From Caulobacter segnis (GTDB lineage Bacteria > Pseudomonadota > Alphaproteobacteria > Caulobacterales > Caulobacteraceae): a DNA stretch of 64,000 bases. The stretch is taken from positions 4,526,001 to 4,590,000 of the forward strand of contig NZ_CP082923.1 of the NCBI RefSeq assembly GCF_019931575.1. The letters are read 5' to 3'. A program made the translations under genes and the position numbers. Positions 35,229 through 44,122 of this stretch are shown here, piece by piece. Under the pieces are notes generated by a model that did not search any database, was not told where the DNA came from, and worked only from the letters and a program-made list of their open reading frames with translations. Within the stretch, counting starts at the first letter, position 1. Each line of letters starts with the position of its first letter.

Positions 35229-37040
35229 TCAGTATTCGGTGAATTCGCGGTCGTCGGCGTCCGGGCCGCCCTGGCTCAGGTCCAGGGCGAAGCCCTGGGC
35301 GCGAGCCTGCTGGGCGGCGACGGCGCGCGGCGCCTTGCGAGCGGCGGTCTTCGGCGCGGTCGGCTTGGCGGCGGCGCGGGCCGGCAGGCGCACGACCGGA
35401 GCGGTCGGCTTGCGCGCGCCCTGCCCGCCGTTCGACAGGCGGAAGTAGGCGATCGAGGCCTGCAGCTCTTCGGCCTGAGCGGCGAGCTCTTCCGAGGTGG
35501 CCGACATCTGCTCGGACGCCGAGGCGTTCTGCTGGGTGACCTTATCCAACTGCTGGATGGCCTCGTTGATCTGCGAGGCGCCGATGTCCTGCTCGCGGCA
35601 GGCGGCGCTGATCTCGGAGACCAGCTCGGCGGTCTTGCGAATGTTCGGGACCAGGCTGGTCAGCATGTCGCCGGCCGACTGGGCGGCCTTGACCGTCTCG
35701 GACGACACGGCGCTGATCTCGGTGGCGGCGCTCTGCGAGCGCTCGGCCAGCTTGCGGACTTCCGAGGCGACCACAGCGAAGCCACGGCCATGTTCGCCGG
35801 CGCGAGCGGCCTCGACGGCGGCGTTCAGGGCCAGCAGGTCGGTCTGGCGGGCGATTTCCTGCACGATCGCGATCTTCTCGGCGATCGTCTGCATGGCGTC
35901 GACGGCGCGGTTGACCGCTTCACCCGACACTTCGGCGTCCTGGGCCGACTGGCGAGCGATCTTCTCGGTCTGGGCGGCGTTGTCGGCGTTCTGCTTGATG
36001 TTCGAGGCCATCTCTTCCATCGAGGCCGAAGCCTCTTCGGCCGACGAGGCCTGTTCGGTGGCGCCTTGCGAGACCTGCTCCGAGGCGGCCGACAGCTCCT
36101 GGCTGCCCGCCGAGACGTTCTCCGAGGCCGAGATGGCGTCCGAGACCACGCCGCGCAGGCGCTCGACCATGCGTTCCAGGGCGATGCCCAGCGTGTCCCT
36201 GTCCGACAGCGGCTTGGTTTCGACGGTCAGGTCGCCGTCGGCCACCTTGTCGGCGACGGCGGCGGTGGCGCGCAGGTTCTCGGTCATGCGGTTGACCGTG
36301 TCGACCAGGTCCTTGATCTCGTCGTTGGTCGTGATGTTGACGCGCTGGTCCAGGTCGCCCAGGGCGACGGCGTTGGCTAGGTCGGCGACCTTGCTCAGGC
36401 CCCTGCTGATGGTGATCGAGATCCAGGCCGCGGCGGCGCCGGCGATCAGCAGCGAGCCGATGATGACGGCGATCAGGAAATTGCGCGCGGCGGCGAAGGT
36501 CTGGTTGCCTTCCTCGTCGGCCGCCTTCAGCAGTTCGGTGTTGTGGGCGACCAGATCATCGACGCGCTGAGTGACGGCGTTGGTCAGCGGACGCTGGACG
36601 GTCGACATCATGGCCACGCCCTCGGCGCGGCGCCCCGCCATCATGGCCTCGCGCATCTTCAGGTCGATGGCGGCATAGCCCTCCCAGTCCTGGTTCAGCG
36701 CGGTCCACTTGGCCTTGCCTTCCTCGCTGTTGGTCTTGGCGATGCCCTCGTCGATCAGCGACTGGACGACCTTGCGCTGCTTCTCGGCCTTCGCGTTCTG
36801 GCTGCGCAGCTCTTCGTTGTCGGTGGCCAGGCCCATGTTCTTCTGGGCGCGGGTGATCTGCAGCAGGGCGATGTTGGCGGCCTGGGCGCGTTGCAGCTGC
36901 GCCATCGGGCCGACGATCATCGCGGTCTGGGCCGAGTTGATCTTGTTGAGCGCGTTGATGCCCAGCAGCGTCGAGGCCGTCATCAGGACGATGAGCAGAC
37001 CGAAGGCCAGGCCGAGCTTGAGTTTGATCGTGAAGCGCAT
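35229..37040 (-). CDS. Methyl-accepting chemotaxis protein
   Basis: A 603-residue transmembrane receptor. The start at 37040 (MRFTIKLKLG) is chosen because it matches the start of the neighbouring MCP; an upstream in-frame ATG would overlap the CheW gene. It has a first membrane helix, a helical periplasmic domain, a second helix (FLIAVIIGSLLIAGAAAAWI) and a HAMP region. The HAMP region is longer than in the neighbour, with a second HAMP-like stretch near VADKVADGDLTVETKPLSD. The canonical hairpin TDLLALNAAVEAARAGEHGR follows. The tail ends in GFALDLSQGGPDADDREFTE plus Tyr. It lies 14 bp after one CheW gene and 34 bp before the sister MCP. Confidence 0.95.
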   Translation of the reverse strand: MRFTIKLKLGLAFGLLIVLMTASTLLGINALNKINSAQTAMIVGPMAQLQRAQAANIALLQITRAQKNMGLATDNEELRSQNAKAEKQRKVVQSLIDEGIAKTNSEEGKAKWTALNQDWEGYAAIDLKMREAMMAGRRAEGVAMMSTVQRPLTNAVTQRVDDLVAHNTELLKAADEEGNQTFAAARNFLIAVIIGSLLIAGAAAAWISITISRGLSKVADLANAVALGDLDQRVNITTNDEIKDLVDTVNRMTENLRATAAVADKVADGDLTVETKPLSDRDTLGIALERMVERLRGVVSDAISASENVSAGSQELSAASEQVSQGATEQASSAEEASASMEEMASNIKQNADNAAQTEKIARQSAQDAEVSGEAVNRAVDAMQTIAEKIAIVQEIARQTDLLALNAAVEAARAGEHGRGFAVVASEVRKLAERSQSAATEISAVSSETVKAAQSAGDMLTSLVPNIRKTAELVSEISAACREQDIGASQINEAIQQLDKVTQQNASASEQMSATSEELAAQAEELQASIAYFRLSNGGQGARKPTAPVVRLPARAAAKPTAPKTAARKAPRAVAAQQARAQGFALDLSQGGPDADDREFTEY

Positions 37041-37054
37041 GTTGAAAGTCCAGC

Positions 37055-37552
37055 TCAGGCTTGCGGCGCGTTGATGGGGGTGACGACGGCGGTCTGGCCG
37101 CGCGCCGCGAAGATCTGGTCGAGGTCGGGGATGACGATCACGTCGCCGTCCCGGCGCGCCAGCAGGCGAATGAAGTCCGCGCGCCACTTCAGGCCGACGC
37201 GAGGGGCGTCCTCGGTGATGTCGTGGGCGATGGAGGTGACTTCGTGAACCTTGTCGGCGCGCAGGCCGATCAGGGTCGGCTCGCCGTCCAGGTCGTGCTC
37301 GATCACGACAATGCGGCTGTCGATCGTCGGCTCGGCGGTCTCCATGTCGAAGGCGACGCGCAGGTCGACCAGCGGGATGACCCGGCCACGGAAGTTGATC
37401 ACGGCGCCGACGAACGGCGGCGCGCCCGGCACGTCGGTCTCGGGCAGCAGGTCCAGCACCTCGCGCACGAGGCCGGCCTCGAGGGCGAAGGTCTCGCCGC
37501 GCAGGTCGAAGGTCAGGGCCTCGATCGGGCCGGTCGGAAGTTCGGTGGTCAT
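37055..37552 (-). CDS. cheW: Chemotaxis coupling protein CheW
   Basis: A 165-residue CheW domain protein: LTFDLRGETFALEAGLVREV, then VGAVINFRGRVIPLVDLR and GLRADKVHEVTSI. It couples receptors to CheA. It lies 14 bp after cheA and 14 bp before an MCP gene in the same leftward operon. The operon thus carries two CheW and two MCP genes in an alternating order, consistent with two receptor/adaptor pairs feeding one CheA. Confidence 0.94.
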   Translation of the reverse strand: MTTELPTGPIEALTFDLRGETFALEAGLVREVLDLLPETDVPGAPPFVGAVINFRGRVIPLVDLRVAFDMETAEPTIDSRIVVIEHDLDGEPTLIGLRADKVHEVTSIAHDITEDAPRVGLKWRADFIRLLARRDGDVIVIPDLDQIFAARGQTAVVTPINAPQA

Positions 37553-37566
37553 GTCCGGGCCCCTCT

Positions 37567-39579
37567 TCAGCTGGCAGCGCGCATCTGCGCGTCGTGGCGT
37601 TGGCCGGCAGCCACCAGACTGCCGATGTCGAGGATCAGGGCCACGCCGCCATCACCCAGGATCGTCGCGCCCGAGAAGGCGCCGGCGTCGGCGTGGAACG
37701 GCGACAGCGGCTTGATGACGGTCTGGTGGTCGCCAAGGATCTGGTCGACGACCAGGCCCACGCGCTCCTGGCCCGTGGAGACCACGACGATCTTCTGGTG
37801 CGGATCGGGCGCCGGGCCCGTCTTGAACATCTGGCGCAGGCGGATGAACGGCACCAGCTGGTCGCGCAGGGTGATCAGGCTGCGGCCGGCCGAGCGGATG
37901 TCCTGTTCGACCGAGAGCTCCACGCATTCCTCGACCGAGGACAGCGGGATCACGTAGCGGCCGTTGCCGACGCGGACCAGCAGGCCGTCGATGATGGCCA
38001 GGGTCAGCGGGATGCGCAGCGACACAACCGAGCCGTGGCCCGGCGTGCTGGTGATCTCGATCGCGCCGCGCAGGCCCTCGATGGTCTTCTTGACGACGTC
38101 CATGCCGACGCCTCGGCCGGACAGATTGGTGATCGCCGCCGCCGTCGAGAAGCCGGGAGCGAAGATCAGCTGCAGCAGCTCGTTGTCGCTCAGCACCTGG
38201 CCCGGCTGGATCAGGCCGTTCTCCTCGGCCTTGGCGCGGACGCGGGCGCGGTCGACGCCGCGGCCGTCGTCGGTGATGGTGATGACCACCTCGGCGCCCG
38301 ACTGGCGGGCGGCCAGCACGATGTGGCCGGTTTCGGGCTTGCCGGCGGCGCGGCGCTGCTCGGGCGTCTCCAGGCCGTGGTCGGCCGAGTTGCGAATCAA
38401 GTGGATCAGCGGATCGGCCAGGCGCTCGATGACGGTCTTGTCCAGCTCGGTCGCCTCGCCCTCGGTCGAGAGCGTGATCGACTTGCCGGTGTCGCGGGCC
38501 AGGTCGTGGATCAGGCGGCGGAAGCGGCCGAACAGCTGGGCGATCGGCACCATGCGGACGACCATCATGGTGTCGCGCATTTCCGAGGCCAGGCGCTCGA
38601 TCTCCTCGGCGACGGCGCGCAGGGCGATGTCGCTGCTGCTGGCCGCCAGTTGCTTGAGGCGCGACTGGGCGATGACCAGCTCGCCCACGCGGTCCATCAT
38701 CTCGTCCAGGCGCTCGGCCGGGACGCGGACGGTGTCGCCGCTGGCCTTGGCGGCGCGGCCTTCGTTGGCGGCCTCGACCGGCGCGGCGGCGGCGGCTTGC
38801 GGCGCGGCCTCGGCGACGATCTCGGCGGGGGCTTTGGCCGGCGTCTCGACGGAGGCCCGGGCGACCGTCATGTCCTGGATGTCCAGGGTCATGTCGTCGA
38901 TCACGAAGATGAAGACGTCCTCGATCGCGTCGCGGCCGTGCTTGGTTACCAGGGTCACGTCCCAGGCCAGATGGCACTCGGTCGGGATCAGGGCGTCGAA
39001 ATCGGGAACGGCGTCGGTGACGGCGACGACGGTGCATTCGCCCAGCTCGCGCAGCTCGTCCAGCAGGGGCAGCGGGCGGGTGCCATTGACCAGGGCGTCG
39101 GCTGGCAGGCTGAACTTCACGCGCCAGGTCTTGAGGCCCGGGGCGGCGGGGGCGGAGGTCGGGTCAGCGGCGGCGGACGCGGCTGGCGTCTCGGTGGTGG
39201 AACCGCCGGCGCTGGCGACCACGCGGTGCAGCTCGGCCAGCAGGGCCTCGCCGGCGGCCGCTTCGGCCGGCCGGCCGTCGGCCAGGGCGCGCATGTGGTC
39301 CTGGCAGGCCAGGACGGCGCCGACCAGTTCGGACGTCGCGGCGACCTCGCCCTTGCGGACGCGGTCGAAGGCGGTTTCGCAGTGGTGGGTGAAGGCGGCG
39401 AGGGCGTCGAAGCCGAACATCGCGCCCGAGCCCTTCAGGGTGTGGAGGCCGCGGAACACGGCGTCCACCAGATCACGATCCCCGGGACGGTGGGCCAGGT
39501 CGAGCAGGCCCTGCTCGATGTCCTCGAACAGCTCCTGCGCTTCCTGGCGGAAGATCTCGACGGGATCCTGGCCGCTCAC
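37567..39579 (-). CDS. cheA: Chemotaxis histidine kinase CheA
   Basis: A 670-residue kinase. The Hpt domain carries phospho-acceptor His46 in GLHTLKGSGAMFGFD. A linker region (about 110-265) may correspond to a regulator-docking domain, including DDMTLDIQDM. The dimerisation domain begins near VRVPAERLDEMMDRVGELVI. The ATPase domain has HLIRNSADHGLE, TDDGRGVD and NLSGRGVGMDVVK, and a CheW-like domain ends the protein. It overlaps the upstream CheY-like gene by 4 bp and is followed after 14 bp by cheW. Receptor signals control its autophosphorylation; the CheY-like protein is the likely immediate phosphate acceptor, along with CheB. Confidence 0.96.
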   Translation of the reverse strand: MSGQDPVEIFRQEAQELFEDIEQGLLDLAHRPGDRDLVDAVFRGLHTLKGSGAMFGFDALAAFTHHCETAFDRVRKGEVAATSELVGAVLACQDHMRALADGRPAEAAAGEALLAELHRVVASAGGSTTETPAASAAADPTSAPAAPGLKTWRVKFSLPADALVNGTRPLPLLDELRELGECTVVAVTDAVPDFDALIPTECHLAWDVTLVTKHGRDAIEDVFIFVIDDMTLDIQDMTVARASVETPAKAPAEIVAEAAPQAAAAAPVEAANEGRAAKASGDTVRVPAERLDEMMDRVGELVIAQSRLKQLAASSSDIALRAVAEEIERLASEMRDTMMVVRMVPIAQLFGRFRRLIHDLARDTGKSITLSTEGEATELDKTVIERLADPLIHLIRNSADHGLETPEQRRAAGKPETGHIVLAARQSGAEVVITITDDGRGVDRARVRAKAEENGLIQPGQVLSDNELLQLIFAPGFSTAAAITNLSGRGVGMDVVKKTIEGLRGAIEITSTPGHGSVVSLRIPLTLAIIDGLLVRVGNGRYVIPLSSVEECVELSVEQDIRSAGRSLITLRDQLVPFIRLRQMFKTGPAPDPHQKIVVVSTGQERVGLVVDQILGDHQTVIKPLSPFHADAGAFSGATILGDGGVALILDIGSLVAAGQRHDAQMRAAS

Positions 39580-39941
39580 TTGGCGAGGACCTTCTTGACG
39601 ACCCGGACCAGCTGCTCGGGATCGAAGGGCTTGGTCAGCCAGCCGGTCGCACCGGCCGCCTTGGCTTGCGCCTTGATCTCGGCGTCGGATTCGGTGGTCA
39701 GGAACAAGATTGGCACGCCCGCGCCGGCCGGGCGCTTGCGCAGCTCGCGGATCATGGCCAGGCCGTCCATGATCGGCATGTTCAGGTCGGTGACGATCAG
39801 GTCGAAGCCGCCGGCGCTGCCCTTGTCCAGGCCGTCCTGGCCATTGACGGCCTCGGTCACGGCATAGCCTTCACCGCTCAGGGCGATCTTGATCGCCTGA
39901 CGGATGCTGGCGGAATCGTCGACGGTGAGGATCGCGGTCAT
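39576..39941 (-). CDS. CheY-like single-domain response regulator
   Basis: A 121-residue stand-alone receiver. The acidic pair lies in LTVDDSASIR, phospho-acceptor Asp52 in IVTDLNMPIMDG, the conserved Thr in LFLTTESD and Lys in GWLTKPFDP. It is translationally coupled on both sides by 4-bp ATGA overlaps, with the STAS gene upstream and cheA downstream. It is probably phosphorylated by CheA and may act as a motor-binding CheY or as a phosphate sink; Caulobacter encodes many CheY homologues, so the exact role is open. Confidence 0.93.
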   Translation of the reverse strand: MTAILTVDDSASIRQAIKIALSGEGYAVTEAVNGQDGLDKGSAGGFDLIVTDLNMPIMDGLAMIRELRKRPAGAGVPILFLTTESDAEIKAQAKAAGATGWLTKPFDPEQLVRVVKKVLAK

Positions 39942-40258
39942 TGAGCTGCCCCTTGAAGCCAGAACTGGGCGCGGTCCGAGGTTTCGTCGTCCAGGAATCC
40001 GCCGCGCCGCAGGACTTCCAGTAGTGAGCCGGCGGCCGGCTTGTTGAGCGACAAGCCGACGCCGTTTTCGCTCGCCTTACGACGAGCAGATTCCAAGAGT
40101 TGGACGAATGTCAGATCAGTTTCGGTCAGGTCCTCGACATCGATGACGACGCCACCCTGCTCGCGGAGCAAGGCTCCGAGCTGCTCGTGAGCTTCACCGA
40201 TATTCGAAATCGTCACCTCACCGGCGAACGAGATCGTTCCTAATCCGACGTCAGACAA
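39938..40258 (-). CDS. STAS-domain protein, first gene of chemotaxis operon
   Basis: A 106-residue single STAS domain resembling anti-sigma-factor antagonists, with VVIDVEDLTETDLTFVQLL as the central strand-helix. At the place of the usual DSSG phosphorylation motif it has DLTF, so a Thr rather than Ser would be the only phosphorylatable residue. The start appears to be TTG at 40258, shortly after GGGGGCGAC. It overlaps the CheY-like gene by 4 bp and so leads the operon. STAS proteins in chemotaxis operons are thought to influence adaptation or partner switching; its partner is not encoded in this window. Confidence 0.82.
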   Translation of the reverse strand: MSDVGLGTISFAGEVTISNIGEAHEQLGALLREQGGVVIDVEDLTETDLTFVQLLESARRKASENGVGLSLNKPAAGSLLEVLRRGGFLDDETSDRAQFWLQGAAQ

Positions 40259-40500
40259 TAAAGTCGCCCCCGCGACAAATATATATCGCCGATATGCGAA
40301 ATATTTGGCTGTGGAAACTTTGTGGGTCTCGACCTTAAATTACGGTAAATGGGACAACCTGAGGCGGAGCGGCAATTTGTCTCGATTTTGCCGGCGGCGG
40401 GGGCTTCACGCGCGCCCGGACCTTCGCGACAAGGACCTTACCCTCAACGGTTGCGCTCGCGCCCGCCGACCCGCGACCGAATGACGCACCGAGGGTCAAG
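40259..40500. promoter_or_regulatory. Promoter region of chemotaxis operon
   Basis: The gap between the STAS gene and the third TonB receptor holds no gene. Bases 40270-40350 are AT-rich for this genome, with GATATATATTTG-like sequence on the minus strand just upstream of the proposed TTG start; they are the likely promoter of the leftward chemotaxis operon. No clear -35/-10 pair can be chosen. The rest, up to the terminator at 40501, is featureless GC-rich DNA. Confidence 0.4.
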
Positions 40501-40528
40501 AAAAAGGGGCCGCGCTCAGCGCGGCCCC
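40501..40528 (-). terminator. Rho-independent terminator of TonB receptor gene
   Basis: Read on the minus strand, GGGGCCGCGC and GCGCGGCCCC form a perfect 10-bp stem (40506-40515 with 40519-40528) with a 3-base loop. The stem is followed at once by TTTTT (40505-40501). It lies 31 bp after the stop codon of the leftward TonB receptor gene. This is a classical intrinsic terminator and insulates the chemotaxis operon from the receptor transcript. Confidence 0.9.
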
Positions 40529-40558
40529 AGGAAAGGCGTCGATCTCGGGGGAGACGGC

Positions 40559-43500
40559 CTAGAACTTGTAGCGGACCCCGATCCGGTAGTTCGGACCGCT
40601 GGCGCCGTACGACTGGATCACCGGGTCGGTGTAGCTGTAGCGGGTCGCATTCTCGTCCGTGATGTTCAGCGCCTCGAAGGTGATGCTGACCTGCTTCAGC
40701 GGCGAGTAGCGCACCGACATGTCGACGTTGGTCGTCGACGCCGAGGCCCCGAACTCGTTGATCAGCGGGCTGTCGCAAGCCGAACCGTTGGCCTGCAGGC
40801 CCGGGTCACAGTTGCCCGAGGTCAGCGGATAGGTCGTCTTATAGCCGTCGCGCTTGGCCATCGAGACGCGGGCGTTGAACTTCTCGGTCTCGTAATAGAC
40901 CGTCAGGTTCAGGCCCTTGGGCGAAGCGCCCAGCCACGGACCGGTTCCGTAGGTCGGCGGCTTGGTCACCGTGCCCGCGCCTGCGACGACCGTGCCCGGG
41001 TCGAGGATGTAGGTCAGCTTGGTGTCCAGCTTGGTCATGTTGAACTGGACGCCCAGGTTCTTGAAGTACCAGGGCAGGAAGGTCAGGTCCTGCTGGAAGT
41101 TGAACTCCCAGCCCTGCAGGTAGCCGCCGGGCGCGTCGCGGACCTGACGCGCCAGGACCGGGTTGTTGGCGTCGATGTAGGCGCGACGGAAGACGTCGCC
41201 GCCGGTCTCTCCCGGGAACTGCAGCTTCAAGGCCGCGATGGCGTCGGCGTCCAGGAAGTTCGATAGCGGCGCTTCGTAGAAGACCGTCTGCGGGAAGCTG
41301 TCGATGTCCTTGCGGAAATAGGCCAGGCTGATCAGACCGCCCTTGTTGAAGTACCACTCGGCCGCGATGTCGTAGGCCTTGCCGCGGAACGGCGACAGCT
41401 TGGTGTTGCCGACCGTGATCGTACCGCCGATCGACGAACCGTCGCCCGGAATGCTGATGCCGGTGACGGCCGGCGACAGGTTGCCCAGCAGCGGACGGGC
41501 CATGACCTTGGCCGCGGCGAAGCGGATGTAGAGGTTGTCGTAGGCCTCCCAGGTCAGGTTCCCTGACGGCAGGGTGTCGGTGTAGTGGTTCTCGCCTGTG
41601 ATGCGACGGCCGGCGGTCGTCTCGCCATAGGCCAAGACGTCCGTCTCCGCCTGGCGCACGCCGACGTTGCCGAACAGGCGGCGGCCGCCCCAGACTTCGT
41701 AGTTGAAGTTGAACTGCGCGTAGTACGACAGGTTCTTCTCGGTCACGCCGAAGCTGGCCGTGCGGTTGCGCTTCCGGGTGATGCGGAAGTCGCCGTACTT
41801 GTTGATGCAGTTGCAGTCGAAGCCGAAGACGCTGCTGAACGCCTCGAGATTGGGCGCGAAGAAGCTGGTCGTCGTGCCCTCCGGCACCTCCAGGCCGTCG
41901 CCGAACTCAATCGCCTGGCCCAGCGATGCAACGGTGACCTTGGCTTCCTTCTCGGTCGGGTTCAGCAGGTCGCTGTTGCGCTCATACTGGTCGGTCGAGA
42001 ACTCGAACTCACGCTTGGTGATACCGGTCTTTATGGTCCAGTTGTCGTCCAGATCGTAGGTCAGGTCGATCTTGCCGCCCTTGTAGTCGTTGATCGTCGT
42101 GCGCCGATAATTGCGCATGGCCGAGAAGCCCTTGACGATCCCCCACTGGCTCGGGTCGGCGGCGTTGAAGCCGACATTGAACTTGGGCATGGTCGTCGCG
42201 CCGCGCTCGTCGAAGATGAACGGTCCCTGCACGTCCATGGCGTTGAACTCGACCAGGGTGCCGACGTTGACGTTCTCCGAACGCGAGGTCCCGACCGACA
42301 CCTGGGCCTTCAGCTTGTCGCTGAACTCGTGGTCCAGGTTGACCGACACCTGGCGGAAGTCGGTCGTGTAGGCGCCGCGGTCCGCGCCCGAGCGCCAGTC
42401 GACATTGGCCAGCTTCAGATATTCGGCGTTCTGGCCGACCACGTCGGCGTCCAGCACCTTGACCGCCGGACGGCCGATCAGCTGGCCGCGGAATGGCAGG
42501 GTCGAGGCCGGACCGGCGTAACCGGGCGACAGCGGGTTGGTGTAGTAGTCGTAGGCGTCCAGATTGTAGGGGTTGTAGCTGTAGGTGTAGCCCGCCACCG
42601 GGGCCGCGCCGTTCAGCGCCTGGCCGCAGTCGGTGCCGGGCGACAGCTCGGTCTCGGCGGCGAAGGTGCAGGTTCCGGGATACAGGCCGCGCAGCTGGGC
42701 GTCCGTCATCGTCGTGCCGGCGCGGGCCGTGGCCGTCGGGACGTTGGCGCCGTACGAGTAGCTGGCGTTGGTGTTGTTGCGGTTCAGGCCGACCGCGCCG
42801 ATCTGGTAGTTGGTGCTGACGCTGTCGAACTTCGAATACAGGCCGTCGACGGTCAGGCGCGTGCGCTCGGCCAGTTGCAGCTGGAACGACCCGGTCAGGC
42901 CCAGGCGTTCGGTCTCGACGTTGCGCTGGTTCAGCGAGGCCAGGGCCGGGAAGCGGATCAGCGAATTGTTGCAGCCCGGCGTCGTCGGGGTCAGGCCCGC
43001 CACCGCTTGGGCGGCCACGGCTGCGCAGCCCGGATAGAGCTTGGCGTAGGCGGCCGGATCCGAGCCGGTCATCGCCGCATAGGCGGCCGGATTGGCCATC
43101 GGATTGTAGTAGTTGGCCGGATTGGCCTTGTAGGCGTCCAGCGCCGAACCCGTCAGGGTGGTCGGGATAAGGGCGCTGAACACCGTACCCGTCGGCGCGG
43201 CGAAACCGGCGCGGCCGGGCAGCTCGTCGCCAGTCCAGGTCGAGCCGCGATAGACGTAGTCCGACGAGCCGGTGCCGCGGTTGTAGCTGTCGTCCTCGGA
43301 GCTGCGCTTGGCCCAGGCGGCCGAGACCAGCACACCCATCTTGCCGTCGAACCAGCGGTCGGAGAACAGGCCGGTGATGCGCGGCGAGTGCTTCTTGCCG
43401 TTCTGGTAATAGGAATCCTCGGCCGAGAAGGCCATCTGGCTCTTCTTGTAGTCGAACGGACGGCCGGTGATCAGGTCGACCGTCGCGCCCAGCGAGCCTT

Positions 43501-44011
43501 CGTCGGCCTCCGCCGAGGACGACTTGCGCACGCGGACCGAGCTGAACAGCTCCGAGGCGAAAGCGTTGAAGTCGAAGGCGCGCGAGCGGTTGGGGCTGGA
43601 GCCGGCGTCGTTGGCCGCACCCGTCGACAGCGCCTCCATGTTGTTGATCCGTACACGGCTGAAGTCGCCCGACAGGCCGCGCACGCTGATGGTGCGGCCT
43701 TCGCCGTTGTCGCGGTCGATCGAGATGCCGGGCAGGCGCTGCAGCGACTCGGCCAGGTTGGAGTCGGGGAAGTCGGCGATGTCCTCGGCGTTGATGGCGT
43801 CCATCATCACGTCCGAGTTCTTCTTCAGGTTCAGCGCGCTCTGCAGGGAGGCGCGATAGCCTGTGACGACCACCTCGCTGACGGTCTCGGACGGCGCGGG
43901 CGCGGCGGTCTGGGCGGCGACAAGGCCCGGCGCGGCGGCGGCGAACGCGGCCGTGGAGATGCCGGCGAGCAGCAGCGCCCGACCCCGGCGCCTGTTTCGA
44001 TCGATGTTCAT
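40559..44011 (-). CDS. TonB-dependent receptor
   Basis: A complete receptor of about 1150 residues. The ATG at 44011 is fixed by GGGGAGG six bases upstream; an in-frame ATG at 44026 is less likely. A signal peptide ending near GLVAAQ is followed by the TonB-box-like SEVVVTGYR, a plug with PDSNLAESLQRLPGI and a long beta-barrel ending in YRIGVRYKF. It belongs to the same receptor subfamily as the other two in this window. An ECF sigma factor and a FecR-type gene lie about 0.8 kb upstream on the other strand, so it may be activated by trans-envelope signalling, although no N-terminal signalling (STN) domain is seen. The ligand is unknown. Confidence 0.95.
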   Translation of the reverse strand: MNIDRNRRRGRALLLAGISTAAFAAAAPGLVAAQTAAPAPSETVSEVVVTGYRASLQSALNLKKNSDVMMDAINAEDIADFPDSNLAESLQRLPGISIDRDNGEGRTISVRGLSGDFSRVRINNMEALSTGAANDAGSSPNRSRAFDFNAFASELFSSVRVRKSSSAEADEGSLGATVDLITGRPFDYKKSQMAFSAEDSYYQNGKKHSPRITGLFSDRWFDGKMGVLVSAAWAKRSSEDDSYNRGTGSSDYVYRGSTWTGDELPGRAGFAAPTGTVFSALIPTTLTGSALDAYKANPANYYNPMANPAAYAAMTGSDPAAYAKLYPGCAAVAAQAVAGLTPTTPGCNNSLIRFPALASLNQRNVETERLGLTGSFQLQLAERTRLTVDGLYSKFDSVSTNYQIGAVGLNRNNTNASYSYGANVPTATARAGTTMTDAQLRGLYPGTCTFAAETELSPGTDCGQALNGAAPVAGYTYSYNPYNLDAYDYYTNPLSPGYAGPASTLPFRGQLIGRPAVKVLDADVVGQNAEYLKLANVDWRSGADRGAYTTDFRQVSVNLDHEFSDKLKAQVSVGTSRSENVNVGTLVEFNAMDVQGPFIFDERGATTMPKFNVGFNAADPSQWGIVKGFSAMRNYRRTTINDYKGGKIDLTYDLDDNWTIKTGITKREFEFSTDQYERNSDLLNPTEKEAKVTVASLGQAIEFGDGLEVPEGTTTSFFAPNLEAFSSVFGFDCNCINKYGDFRITRKRNRTASFGVTEKNLSYYAQFNFNYEVWGGRRLFGNVGVRQAETDVLAYGETTAGRRITGENHYTDTLPSGNLTWEAYDNLYIRFAAAKVMARPLLGNLSPAVTGISIPGDGSSIGGTITVGNTKLSPFRGKAYDIAAEWYFNKGGLISLAYFRKDIDSFPQTVFYEAPLSNFLDADAIAALKLQFPGETGGDVFRRAYIDANNPVLARQVRDAPGGYLQGWEFNFQQDLTFLPWYFKNLGVQFNMTKLDTKLTYILDPGTVVAGAGTVTKPPTYGTGPWLGASPKGLNLTVYYETEKFNARVSMAKRDGYKTTYPLTSGNCDPGLQANGSACDSPLINEFGASASTTNVDMSVRYSPLKQVSITFEALNITDENATRYSYTDPVIQSYGASGPNYRIGVRYKF

Positions 44012-44122
44012 TTGGTTCCTCCCCAATTTGCTTCGTGGTTTTCGGCGGCGGGCTCTTTGTTTCGTCCCGTCGCCGGATGGCGGCCGCTTCAGGCGGCCCG
44101 TGGCGTCGGCCAGGCGCGGTGA

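Noticed and set aside
37594..39867. A 757-codon plus-strand frame over cheA
   Set aside because: Composition is typical of GC-rich antisense shadows (Asp/His/Gly/Arg/Val rich), while the minus-strand CheA has every expected motif.
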